Under the pieces are notes generated by a model that made no database searches, was not told the DNA's origin, and saw nothing but the letters and a program-made list of their open reading frames with translations. Both the position numbers and the translations under genes were made by a program. Below are positions 34,374 through 41,910 of a DNA stretch of 64,000 bases, piece by piece (positions within the stretch are counted from its first letter, which is position 1; each line of letters opens with the position of its first letter). Source of the stretch: an uncultured Christensenella sp. (lineage in GTDB: Bacteria > Bacillota > Clostridia > Christensenellales > Borkfalkiaceae); NCBI GenBank assembly GCA_910586345.1, contig CAJUHC010000001.1, positions 47,229-111,228 of the forward strand, read 5' to 3'.

Positions 34374-34568
34374 TTATTTTTTCAGCCCCGCCTGTTTGAG
34401 TATTGCCTGTTCGAGTCCTTTGCCTAAATCTTTGTTATGCATTGGAACGGTTGTCTGTTTACCTGTTTGCGGATTCCGCAGTCTGAGGTGCGACGTTCCC
34501 GGCTGCCGAACTTCCTCAAAGCCGTTAGCTTTCAAAAATTTAACCATTTCTTTTGGTGTCATCGGCAT
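34374..34568 (-). CDS. hicA: HicA-type mRNA interferase toxin
   Basis: A 64-residue double-stranded-RNA-binding-fold toxin with the typical KFLKANGFEEVRQPGTSH and the catalytic-type His in TSHLRLRN, ending in the basic tail. HicA toxins cut mRNA and tmRNA. The open frame begins at a GTG (34577) that overlaps GGAGGT, so the ATG at 34568, 8 bases after GGAGG, is chosen. The toxin gene comes first, followed by hicB, the usual order for this family. Confidence 0.9.
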   Translation of the reverse strand: MPMTPKEMVKFLKANGFEEVRQPGTSHLRLRNPQTGKQTTVPMHNKDLGKGLEQAILKQAGLKK

Positions 34569-34594
34569 TAGCCCCACCTCCTGTTTACAATATT

Positions 34595-34624
34595 ATTATA
34601 TACTATTGTTGACTAAAAGTCAAC
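34595..34624 (-). promoter_or_regulatory. hicAB promoter with palindromic operator over the -35
   Basis: Minus strand: TTGACT, 17 bases, perfect TATAAT (ATTATA at 34595). The palindrome GTTGACTTTTAGTCAAC covers 34608-34624 and contains the -35 box, so HicB binding there would block polymerase. Confidence 0.8.
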
Positions 34625-34650
34625 ACTTTTAACACAATTTTTTTGAAAAA

Positions 34651-34713
34651 TAGACAATTAATAACACTCCCCTGTTTAGGGTGTCCCAAAAATATAGACA
34701 ATTTATAGACAAT
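34651..34713 (+). repeat. Right arm-type repeats of the integrated element
   Basis: TAGACAAT at 34651, 34695 and 34706. The last two keep the same 11-base period and flanks as the left copies. A short inverted repeat (ACACTCCCCTG/AGGGTGT) lies between the first and second copy. Confidence 0.55.
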
Positions 34714-34797
34714 GAGTTAATAAAAACCACAATATATAGTTTTATAAAAGTAAGCAAACTACTATATATTGTGTATTTGCAAAAATTGCCTACATAC

Positions 34798-34856
34798 CTG
34801 CTAAGGGAGTAGCGCGGGAAACTGCGGCGCGAGTTCAAATCTCGCCATCCGCGCCA
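34798..34856 (+). pseudogene. tRNA-Ser(GCU), 3' half
   Basis: Starts at the anticodon loop CTGCTAA, followed by anticodon-stem strand GGGAG, variable arm, T-arm GCGAG-TTCAAAT-CTCGC, acceptor strand CATCCGC, G and CCA. GGGAG complements CTCCC of the 5' half at 33519-33558. It is preceded by AT-rich non-tRNA sequence, so it cannot fold alone. Confidence 0.85.
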
Positions 34857-34895
34857 AAAACGCAGTATTTCGTTTGACACGGAATACCGCGTTTT
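34857..34895 (+). terminator. Original terminator of the split tRNA gene
   Basis: AAAACGC/GCGTTTT with inner GTATT/AATAC and a T7 run, right after the CCA of the 3' half. Confidence 0.75.
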
Positions 34896-35019
34896 TTTGT
34901 TATTTAAACGTCGTTATTGTAAACATTAAATAAAAAAATTCATATTATAAATTAAAATAAAATTTAATTTCTATCCGGCTCCGTATAAACGGTTCTAAAA
35001 CATATTCGCCTTTTAACAG

Positions 35020-35063
35020 CTACATATTCAGCTCCCGCGACGGGAGCGGTATGTAGTGTTTTT
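35020..35063 (+). promoter_or_regulatory. Terminator-like leader hairpin before the DUF11 genes
   Basis: CTACATA and TATGTAG enclose GCTCCCG-CGA-CGGGAGC, followed by TGTTTTTATTT, then the AGGAGC ribosome site of the gene at 35082. No gene ends upstream except the tRNA with its own terminator, so this fits an attenuator in a leader. Confidence 0.65.
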
Positions 35064-35081
35064 ATTTAGGAGCTTTATAAT

Positions 35082-35855
35082 ATGAAAATATTAAATAAAT
35101 CAAATGTAACCTACAACGCGGTACCGCCGAATCAACCCGGAGTTCCCGGCAGTCTTACAAGCAATAGCGTAGAAACAGAGGTATTGTCCGACGCTATTAA
35201 AAAAGTTATGACCGTAGACAAAACTTTTGCCAAAGAAGGAGAAACAGTTCACAATACGGTAACGATTACCAACAATTCATCTGCGGTTTTAACTCCGGCT
35301 TATATCATAAACCCCGCGCCCGACGGAGCAAGTTTCGTTGAAGGAAGCGTCAAAATAAACGGAGTCGCAGCCCCGGCAGACCCCGTATTAGGAATCACCC
35401 TTCCTGTATTAAACTCCGGCGAAACAATTACTATCGAGTACGATATGCAAATAAAGAGCCCTTCTACGGTAACCGCTGTAACCAACACTGCCGAATTCCG
35501 ATACGACGTGGGAGACCCTGTAAGCGGCATCATCTCAACCTACACCGAACCCACCAACGACGTTACGGTAAACGTTGTTTCGGCAAAACTCGAAGTTGTG
35601 AAAAGCGTCGACAAGGCTTTCGCCGTCAAAGGTGAAACGCTGACCTATACCGTAACGTTTACGAATAAAGGCAATATTAATATAAACGATATTTATTTCA
35701 CGGATAATATCCCGCAAGGCACTACTTTTGTGGATAAATCCGTTATGATAAACGGTCAGAATATCGCCGCCTACCGTCCCGACATCGGATACAGCGTAGC
35801 AAACTTACCTCCCGACGACAGCGCAACCACGAGTTTCCAGGTAACGATAGACTGA
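35082..35855 (+). CDS. DUF11 repeat protein without signal peptide
   Basis: A 257-residue protein with two tandem DUF11-type Ig-like repeats. Each has a VxKTFAxxGETVxxTVTxTN-like start, a DNxPxGTTFVxGSVxxNG-like middle and a final GE or DSATTSFQV strand (about 40-160 and 165-257). A short N-terminal piece (NKSNVTYNAVPPNQPG) resembles that of the next gene. No signal peptide or anchor is seen, unusual for a domain mostly found on surfaces, which could suit a coat-type protein or non-classical export (inference). AGGAGC precedes the ATG. Confidence 0.85.
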   Translation: MKILNKSNVTYNAVPPNQPGVPGSLTSNSVETEVLSDAIKKVMTVDKTFAKEGETVHNTVTITNNSSAVLTPAYIINPAPDGASFVEGSVKINGVAAPADPVLGITLPVLNSGETITIEYDMQIKSPSTVTAVTNTAEFRYDVGDPVSGIISTYTEPTNDVTVNVVSAKLEVVKSVDKAFAVKGETLTYTVTFTNKGNININDIYFTDNIPQGTTFVDKSVMINGQNIAAYRPDIGYSVANLPPDDSATTSFQVTID

Positions 35856-35869
35856 TTAAGGGGTTAATT

Positions 35870-36535
35870 ATGTTAATACCCAATAAGATAACGGTAACTT
35901 ACGACGCCATATCGCCCGACGGTAAAAAGTATTCCGAAAAAACGGAAAGCAACGCCGTAAACACGGAAATTTTAACTTATTCGGTTTCAAAAAAAATACG
36001 TTCCGATAAAACAGCAGTCCGTGCCGGAGAAACCGTGCGTTATACCGCGACGTTAACCAACGACTCGGCGGCGGAATTATTCGATATTTTTTTCAAAGTA
36101 CCTCAACCCGAAAACGCAAGTTTCGTTACGGGCAGTGTTAAAATTAACAAAACGGCGCAACCGTCGTGCAATCCTATAACGGGCTTTTATATACCGGATA
36201 TAAACACGGGCGAAACTGTTGTAATAGAGTATGCAATAAAAGCCGAAAAACCGACAGCAACGCCTGTTACTCAATTCGCAACGTTTGATTATACCGTAAA
36301 CGACCCTGTAAGAGGTAACGCGGAGTACTCCGAAAATACCGATAAAATTTTGCTAAACATTATGGAAAAAATCAACGATACGTTTCAAATCGTTATTCGC
36401 AGAACCGAATATTTCGCAACGAGAAATTATATTTACCCTTGCCGTAATTGCTGTGATTGTAGTGATTTTTGCAACCGTTGCGGTTGTTACGATTGCTGTG
36501 ATTGCTGTTGCTGTGATTGTTTCCGCGACTATTAA
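35870..36535 (+). CDS. DUF11 protein with 14-cysteine C-terminal tail
   Basis: A 221-residue protein. One DUF11-type repeat (about 40-160) after an N-terminal piece like that of the upstream paralogue, then a linker, and a tail from about residue 190 in which 14 of roughly 30 residues are Cys, arranged mostly as CC, CxC and CDCC with Asp, Tyr and Arg between. The tail is encoded by near-repetitive TGTGATTG-like codons. No signal peptide. Such tails can bind metals or cross-link into a coat. Both are inferences. AAGGGG lies before the ATG, 14 bases after the upstream stop. Confidence 0.85.
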   Translation: MLIPNKITVTYDAISPDGKKYSEKTESNAVNTEILTYSVSKKIRSDKTAVRAGETVRYTATLTNDSAAELFDIFFKVPQPENASFVTGSVKINKTAQPSCNPITGFYIPDINTGETVVIEYAIKAEKPTATPVTQFATFDYTVNDPVRGNAEYSENTDKILLNIMEKINDTFQIVIRRTEYFATRNYIYPCRNCCDCSDFCNRCGCYDCCDCCCCDCFRDY

Positions 36536-36601
36536 CAAAATAACGTTGCTTTTATGTAGAAATATAAATTAATCGCGCTTTCCGCCGTTCGGCTTTTATT
36601 A

Positions 36602-36631
36602 AACGGGCAATCGATAAATCGATTGCCCGTT
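36602..36631. terminator. Bidirectional terminator after the DUF11 pair
   Basis: AACGGGCAATCGAT and ATCGATTGCCCGTT form a 14-bp stem around AA, with T-rich flanks on both strands. Confidence 0.85.
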
Positions 36632-36665
36632 ATTTTACATATAAAAACAAAGCGCGAATAAAAAT

Positions 36666-37793
36666 TTATTCCGGACTCCTTTTTCTCAAAAACAATGCGG
36701 TAAAAACTGTTACGGTAACAGCCGATACGAAACACAGCGCAGTAGCGGAAATGATTAGCGCGACGTTAACTTCTTTCTCCGCAGAAGTATCGGGTGCAAT
36801 TAACGGAGGAAATATTTCGCGTCTTATCAAGCTCAGCAAAGAATATTCTCCTTCCGCGTCCAAAGTAATTTCCCATATCATTACCCCTCCGTATTCTTTT
36901 GCCAAACCGCACTTTTCACGCATAGAGTTCGCGCCCGTATAAGCAACCCCCATATATTCGTCCGAATTGAAATTCGAAGTATCCTTTTCTATAATTTCCG
37001 AAAACGATAAATACGAATTCCAGTCGAGCGAGCCGTTCTCGTCGTAACCACGTCCGTAAAACGGAACTCCGAGAACAAGATTTTCTTTCGGAATTTTCTT
37101 TACTCCGTGAAAGTAATCGAGACATTCAACGGCAAATTCATAAGAAGAATGAGATTTTACTCCGTGCGAATCATCGTCGTAAGCCATAACGTTCACGAAA
37201 TCGAACAACGCGAAAGTTTCCGCGTTCACGTTCCCTGCAACCCATTGCGCCGTCGCAGTACTCAACTCCCAACCGCGCGCATCGCAGATTTTACGGAGCG
37301 AAGAAACCCAAGCCCCGTAATTTTTCCAGATTGCGTCGTTTGAGCCGAGCTCGATGTCGAGGTCTACCCCGTCGAGATTATACTTTTCGCAGAAAGAAAC
37401 TATTTTTTGGTTCAATAAATTTATTTTATCGGAATCCGAAATCAATTCTCGGTACGGTTCTCCGTATCCGCCTCCGCCGAGAGCCGCCGATATCTTTACT
37501 CCGTTAGCGTGCGCTTTATCAACGACGGCTTTCATTTCGACGTCGGGTATTCCGCAAGAGAGCGAGTCTCCTTTTACGTTGCAAAAAGCGATATTTATAT
37601 GCGTAAGCGAGGAGAAATCTATATTTTTATATTCCAGATAAGACCAATCGGGCAGATAACCGACAATTCTCGTTCGGCATTCTCTGTTTTCGTCCGCGTT
37701 TGCGCGTAAAGAACCGACAGCTAATAACGAGGCAACAAATACGCACGTCAGCAAAATAAATAACGGCGCCGATATAATTCGCAATTTTTCCAA
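36666..37793 (-). CDS. GH18 family glycoside hydrolase, membrane-anchored
   Basis: A 375-residue chitinase-like enzyme. Signal anchor (about 8-30), then a TIM barrel with IVGYLPDW, ALGGGGYG and the catalytic DGVDLDIE (Glu near 148). MAYDDD, VLGVPFYGRGY and GGVMIWEITLD follow, and a C-terminal transmembrane helix with RKR. GH18 enzymes cut beta-1,4-GlcNAc linkages in chitin, peptidoglycan or N-glycans. The frame starts at a TTG with GGGAGGG some 13 bases upstream, so the start is uncertain. It lies 32 bases after the lipase-like gene. Confidence 0.85.
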   Translation of the reverse strand: MEKLRIISAPLFILLTCVFVASLLAVGSLRANADENRECRTRIVGYLPDWSYLEYKNIDFSSLTHINIAFCNVKGDSLSCGIPDVEMKAVVDKAHANGVKISAALGGGGYGEPYRELISDSDKINLLNQKIVSFCEKYNLDGVDLDIELGSNDAIWKNYGAWVSSLRKICDARGWELSTATAQWVAGNVNAETFALFDFVNVMAYDDDSHGVKSHSSYEFAVECLDYFHGVKKIPKENLVLGVPFYGRGYDENGSLDWNSYLSFSEIIEKDTSNFNSDEYMGVAYTGANSMREKCGLAKEYGGVMIWEITLDAEGEYSLLSLIRREIFPPLIAPDTSAEKEVNVALIISATALCFVSAVTVTVFTALFLRKRSPE

Positions 37794-37825
37794 TTTCTAA
37801 CTTTCACCCTCCCGTCGGTTAAGAC

Positions 37826-38605
37826 TCAGAAACCGCGCTCGGACAAGTCTTCGCACAGTTTTAAATAAAACGCGTAAACTTTCTCACGTTTTTTCTTGGA
37901 CGCCGAAAACCCCGTAATTTCCGAGTGAGAAATCGAATCTTCGGAAACGTGCCCCTTATATTCCCCGAATTTTGAAGCTCCGACCGATACGAGCCCGTCG
38001 GAGCCGTCCTTTTCCCAACGCCTTGAAAATATCAACGGAATACCCATCAGAAAGTCGTCGCGGCTTCTTTTAAGAACGGCGGAATAACTTTGGCAGTAAA
38101 CTTTCCCGGAAAAACCGAAAGTCTCTTCTTCAACGTCTTTTACGCTCTGCAATTGCCTGCATACGGTCAATGCGTCGGGGTGCTTGTCGCCGAAAATTCT
38201 ATACCATAAATTCACCCAAAACGCAATAAACTTTTTCAGCGGATTCGGCAAACCGTAAATCTTCGTAGCTACCTGAGAACCTTTATGCGGAGTGCATAAC
38301 GTCGTAAGCGAAGCGACGGAATTTTCCATACCGAGTTTGCTTATCATATATTTCGAATCGAGCCCGCCTTTCGAATGCGCGACAAGATTGACTTTTTCCG
38401 CACCGCTTTCAGCCAAAACTCCGTTTACGAAATCTTTAAGCTGTTCAGCGTTGTTTTCTATCGAACCGAAACCGTCAACCTTCGCGTTATAAACCGCGTA
38501 GCCCTCTTTTTTTAATTTTTTCTCTATCCCGCCGAAACATCTGAAAAATTTAAAATCTTTTAAAGCTATTCCGTGAACGAGAACTATCGGATATTTGCTC
38601 TTCAT
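37826..38605 (-). CDS. Lipase-like alpha/beta hydrolase
   Basis: A 259-residue cytoplasmic hydrolase. The oxyanion region PIVLVHGIA lies at residues 6-14 and the nucleophile elbow AHSKGG has Ser78. A late Asp (KDGSDGLV) and His (HSEITGF) complete a triad. It resembles triacylglycerol lipase/PGAP1-like proteins. CAGGTTT precedes the ATG. It shares an operon with the GH18 gene. Substrate unknown. Confidence 0.85.
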   Translation of the reverse strand: MKSKYPIVLVHGIALKDFKFFRCFGGIEKKLKKEGYAVYNAKVDGFGSIENNAEQLKDFVNGVLAESGAEKVNLVAHSKGGLDSKYMISKLGMENSVASLTTLCTPHKGSQVATKIYGLPNPLKKFIAFWVNLWYRIFGDKHPDALTVCRQLQSVKDVEEETFGFSGKVYCQSYSAVLKRSRDDFLMGIPLIFSRRWEKDGSDGLVSVGASKFGEYKGHVSEDSISHSEITGFSASKKKREKVYAFYLKLCEDLSERGF

Positions 38606-38670
38606 TATAAACCTGAAATATATTACGATACCATTATAACACGAAAATATTAAAATTCAAGTATGAAAAA

Positions 38671-38706
38671 ATACTCCCCCGCGCAATTAAACGCACGGAG
38701 AAGTAC
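38671..38706 (-). terminator. Terminator downstream of glf
   Basis: On the minus strand AGTACTTCTCC pairs imperfectly with GGGGAGTAT around a GC inner stem, followed by a T6 run. Confidence 0.6.
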
Positions 38707-38734
38707 TTTGTTAAGGAGACCTTTTAATTGTGTT

Positions 38735-39826
38735 CTAAATTAATCGTTCGCAAACCGCCAAAGCCTTTTCAACGACGGTATCCATATTATAATATCTGTA
38801 ATCGGCAAGCCTTCCGCCGAGGATATAGCCCTTTTCGGCAGCCATAGCCCTATATTTTTCCGCCAAAGCGTCGTTTTTATCGTTATTCACCGAATAATAA
38901 GGTTCGCACCCTTCTTCCCAGGCTTTGGGATATTCCTTTGTGATAACCGTTTTGGGCTGTTTCCCGAATTCGAAATGTTTGTGTTCGATTATCCTCGTAT
39001 ACGGAACTTCGTGCGAAGTGTAATTCACAACGGCGTTGCCTTGGTAATTTTCAGTACCGAGAACTTCCGTTTCGAATTCCAGAGTGCGGTATTCGAGTTT
39101 GCCGAGAACGTAGCCGAACAATCTGTCGGTTGCGCCCGTATAAACTATCTTGTCAGCAAGAGCTTCGAGCTCTTCCCTGTGCTCCAAAAAATCGCAGTTA
39201 AGCTTGACCTCGCTTCCGCCCAAAAGCTTTTCTATAATAGGAGTATATCCTCCTATGGGAATACCCTGATAGGGGTCGTCGAAATAATTGTTGTCGTAAG
39301 TAAATCTTACGGGCAGACGTTTTATTATAAAAGGAGGCAATTCTTTACAGCTTCTGCCCCACTGTTTTTCCGTATAATCTTTTACGAGCTTCAGATAAAT
39401 ATCTTCGCCGACCATATTCACAGCTTGTTCTTCGAGATTTTTCGGCTCGGACACTCCCGCTTTCTTTACCTGTTCAGCGATTTTAGCTTTCGCTTCGTCG
39501 GGAGTTTTTATTCCCCACATACGCGAAAACGTGTTCATATTGAACGGAAGATTATAAACTTCGCCGTGATAGAAAGCCACGGGCGCGTTGATATAGTGAT
39601 TGAAATCAGCGAACTCGTTTACGTAATCCCAAACCTTTTTATTTTTGGTATGGAAAATATGCGCGCCGTACTTATGAACGGTTATATTCTCTTCGGTTTC
39701 AGTATACACGTTACCGCCTATATGTCCGCGTTTTTCGACGACAAGACATTTTTTACCCCTTTTGGTAGCTTCGTGCGCGAATACAGCTCCGAAAAGCCCC
39801 GCGCCGACAATTAAATAATCATACAT
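38735..39826 (-). CDS. glf: UDP-galactopyranose mutase
   Basis: A 363-residue flavoenzyme converting UDP-galactopyranose to UDP-galactofuranose. FAD motif VGAGLFGAVFA at the N-terminus, then EKRGHIGGN, the substrate region YGAHIFHTKNKKVW, NLPFNMNTFSRMWG, RLPVRFTYDNNYF and late IGGRLADYRYYNM-type C-terminus (here LGGRLADYRYYNMD). The ATG at 39826 follows AAGGTG. Three codons upstream a GTG overlaps that site. It supplies galactofuranose for surface glycans and lies 81 bases from the ROK gene. Confidence 0.96.
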   Translation of the reverse strand: MYDYLIVGAGLFGAVFAHEATKRGKKCLVVEKRGHIGGNVYTETEENITVHKYGAHIFHTKNKKVWDYVNEFADFNHYINAPVAFYHGEVYNLPFNMNTFSRMWGIKTPDEAKAKIAEQVKKAGVSEPKNLEEQAVNMVGEDIYLKLVKDYTEKQWGRSCKELPPFIIKRLPVRFTYDNNYFDDPYQGIPIGGYTPIIEKLLGGSEVKLNCDFLEHREELEALADKIVYTGATDRLFGYVLGKLEYRTLEFETEVLGTENYQGNAVVNYTSHEVPYTRIIEHKHFEFGKQPKTVITKEYPKAWEEGCEPYYSVNNDKNDALAEKYRAMAAEKGYILGGRLADYRYYNMDTVVEKALAVCERLI

Positions 39827-39907
39827 ATTATACACCTTAATTTTTACGTCTGAAAGCCGTCATTAAGTTTGTGTAACCGCAATTAATACACGTTTAAAAC
39901 GCAAACA

Positions 39908-40876
39908 TTACATCAAAAGAGCGGCGGCGCCGTAAGCGCCCGCCTTTCCGCCGAGCGAAGCGGTAACCACTTTTACGGGCGCAAAATCCGTTCCCGCGAA
40001 AATTTCTTCATCCAAAAGTTTCTGAACGGGCAAAGTAAGCCTTTCTTTCTGTCCGCTGACTCCGCCTCCGAACATCACGACTTCGGGTCTGAAAACGTTC
40101 GCGATATTCGTTACGCCTATCGCAAGATGTTTTATGTACCAATCGACGACTCTTTTCGCCGCTTCATCCGTATCCGAATACTCGAAAGCAGTCAAACCCG
40201 TAACAGTTTCGGGAGTGTATTTTTCCCACATCGCGGAATTTGTATCCGCGCGCATCTCTTCGCGCGTTTTTCTCATAAGCGCCGACGCGGAAGCGTAACA
40301 TTCGAAACAGCCTTTGCGTCCGCAGGAACAAGGATAACCGTCTGTTTCTATGACGGTATGCCCTATTTCCGTGCCGACCGATTTACCGCCCTCGAACAAT
40401 TGTCCGTCGACGACTATTCCGCCGCCGACGCCCGTTCCGAGCGTAACCAGGATACTGTCCTTGTATTTTCTGCCTGCGCCGAACTTGGCTTCGCCCAATG
40501 CCGCAGCGTGAGCGTCGTTCGTTATTTTAACGGGCAAACCGATTTTATCGGAAATTTCCTTTTGCAGAGGAAAATATTTCAGACCGAGATTACCAGAAAA
40601 AACGACAAAACCGTTTTTACTGTCTATCAGTCCCGGACAGCCTATACCGACGCCTTTTATGTCGGTCTTGTATCCGCCGATAGTCTGTATCATTCTGTTT
40701 ATGAGAGTAACTATGTTATCGCACATAGCCGAACCGCCGTTTTTACAGCCTGTTTCGATACAGTCCTTGCATAGTTCGGTACCGTCGCCTCTCAAAATCA
40801 TACCCTTTACGGACATTCCGCCGATGTCTATTCCTATATATTTCTTTACACTGTTTCCGGTATCGGTAATTTTCAT
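39908..40876 (-). CDS. ROK family sugar kinase (glucokinase-like)
   Basis: A 322-residue kinase. Phosphate loop GIDIGGMSVKG, substrate region GNLGLKYFPLQ, catalytic ITNDAHAAALGE, VTLGTGVGGGIVVDG and the zinc site CSCGRKGCFECYAS. No helix-turn-helix, so an enzyme rather than a repressor. It phosphorylates glucose or an N-acetylhexosamine. It starts 4 bases after the GT2 gene, whose last codons carry its ribosome site. Confidence 0.93.
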   Translation of the reverse strand: MKITDTGNSVKKYIGIDIGGMSVKGMILRGDGTELCKDCIETGCKNGGSAMCDNIVTLINRMIQTIGGYKTDIKGVGIGCPGLIDSKNGFVVFSGNLGLKYFPLQKEISDKIGLPVKITNDAHAAALGEAKFGAGRKYKDSILVTLGTGVGGGIVVDGQLFEGGKSVGTEIGHTVIETDGYPCSCGRKGCFECYASASALMRKTREEMRADTNSAMWEKYTPETVTGLTAFEYSDTDEAAKRVVDWYIKHLAIGVTNIANVFRPEVVMFGGGVSGQKERLTLPVQKLLDEEIFAGTDFAPVKVVTASLGGKAGAYGAAALLM

Positions 40877-40880
40877 AAGC

Positions 40881-41906
40881 TTATCCTAATTTAACTTTTT
40901 TACAAAGAATATCGTAACCTTTACACATTATCCACCCTCTCATACGCCAGGGAAGATAATTTACCGCCGTCGCGTAGGAACGGCTTCTCAAACGTCTGTA
41001 CAACGCTTTGTCCTTTTCCTTAATATGCTTCCACATAGCTTTTAAAGCCTGCTTACGCTCGGGCGAATACTCCGCACATATAAACAACAGCGTCGTCATC
41101 ATAAGAGCTTCCAGCGAGTGCCACATATATTTTCTAAGCCCCTTGGGCATTTTTTTTATTTCTGCCCAAGTATAAGCGTCGGTCATTCTCAGCATTACTC
41201 TGATTTGCTGTTCGTATCTCTTTACGAAATTGGCTTTATTCACCGATTGGTCGCTTCTGCCGATAAAATAATGATAAAGATTAAGGTTAAGATAACAAAC
41301 AGTCTGCATATACGGCAAAGGCTGATACGCGTAAATATTATCCACATAAAAAGTGTGTTCGGGAAGAACGGTACCGCTTTGCAACAGTTTTTCACGCTTA
41401 TAAAGCAGAGCGTGCATAAGCATCATATGCGAATACCTGAATTTTTTAAGTTTATCCCAACCGCATATTTCGCCTTCGGGAAGTTTGTCTCCGTACGCGC
41501 TCACGTGGCGCGTATTTTCATAAACTTTATCGTAAATGAAGTTAGTCACATACAAATCGGGAAGGGTATTTTCCGACTGATGTTTCTTTATCGTATCGAG
41601 GAGCTGTTTCAAAGCCTGTTCGTCGAGCCAATCGTCCGAGTCCACGACTTTATAATAAAGTCCCGACGCGAGATTTAAACCCGCGTTTACTCCCGAGCCG
41701 TGACCGCCGTTTTCCTTGTCTATGACTTTAACGATATCGGGATATTCTTCGGCGTACCCGTTAGCTATTTTCAACGTGTCATCTTTCGAACCGTCGTTTA
41801 CAATAATGACTTCTACGTCGTTACCGCCCGTCAGCAGGCTGTCTATACATTTACGCATATACTCCTGCGAATTGTAGCTGGGTACGGCAAAACTGATTAA
41901 TTTCAT
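40881..41906 (-). CDS. GT2 family glycosyltransferase
   Basis: A 341-residue cytoplasmic GT-A fold enzyme. FAVPSYNSQEY start, nucleotide-binding NDGSKDDT, ENGGHGSGVNAGL and the metal-binding DSDDW. The C-terminal 150 residues are helical without clear membrane spans. Acceptor unknown. It follows the phosphatase by 4 bases in a tight operon with no strong ribosome site of its own, suggesting translational coupling. Confidence 0.92.
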   Translation of the reverse strand: MKLISFAVPSYNSQEYMRKCIDSLLTGGNDVEVIIVNDGSKDDTLKIANGYAEEYPDIVKVIDKENGGHGSGVNAGLNLASGLYYKVVDSDDWLDEQALKQLLDTIKKHQSENTLPDLYVTNFIYDKVYENTRHVSAYGDKLPEGEICGWDKLKKFRYSHMMLMHALLYKREKLLQSGTVLPEHTFYVDNIYAYQPLPYMQTVCYLNLNLYHYFIGRSDQSVNKANFVKRYEQQIRVMLRMTDAYTWAEIKKMPKGLRKYMWHSLEALMMTTLLFICAEYSPERKQALKAMWKHIKEKDKALYRRLRSRSYATAVNYLPWRMRGWIMCKGYDILCKKVKLG

Positions 41907-41910
41907 ATTT

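Larger units (their letters stand above)
33559..34797. mobile_element. Remnant of an element integrated in the tRNA-Ser anticodon loop
   Basis: About 1.24 kb inserted at the shared core CTGCTAAG, which flanks it at 33551-33558 and 34798-34805. It carries an intact tRNA-Ser(GCU), hicA and hicB, and short direct repeats near both ends that look like integrase arm sites. No integrase frame remains, so it is a deletion remnant or a non-autonomous element (inference). The first 60 bases contain an inverted repeat AACTTGTG/CACAAGTT at 33562-33593. Confidence 0.65.

Noticed and set aside
33559..34797. Group I intron in the tRNA anticodon loop
   Set aside because: The insert is 1.24 kb with a complete tRNA, a terminator and two opposite-strand genes, and no conserved intron core was seen. 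An integrated element fits better.
34629..34880. Minus-strand reading frame of 83 codons over the tRNA 3' half
   Set aside because: It is antisense to tRNA sequence and arm repeats and has no ribosome site.
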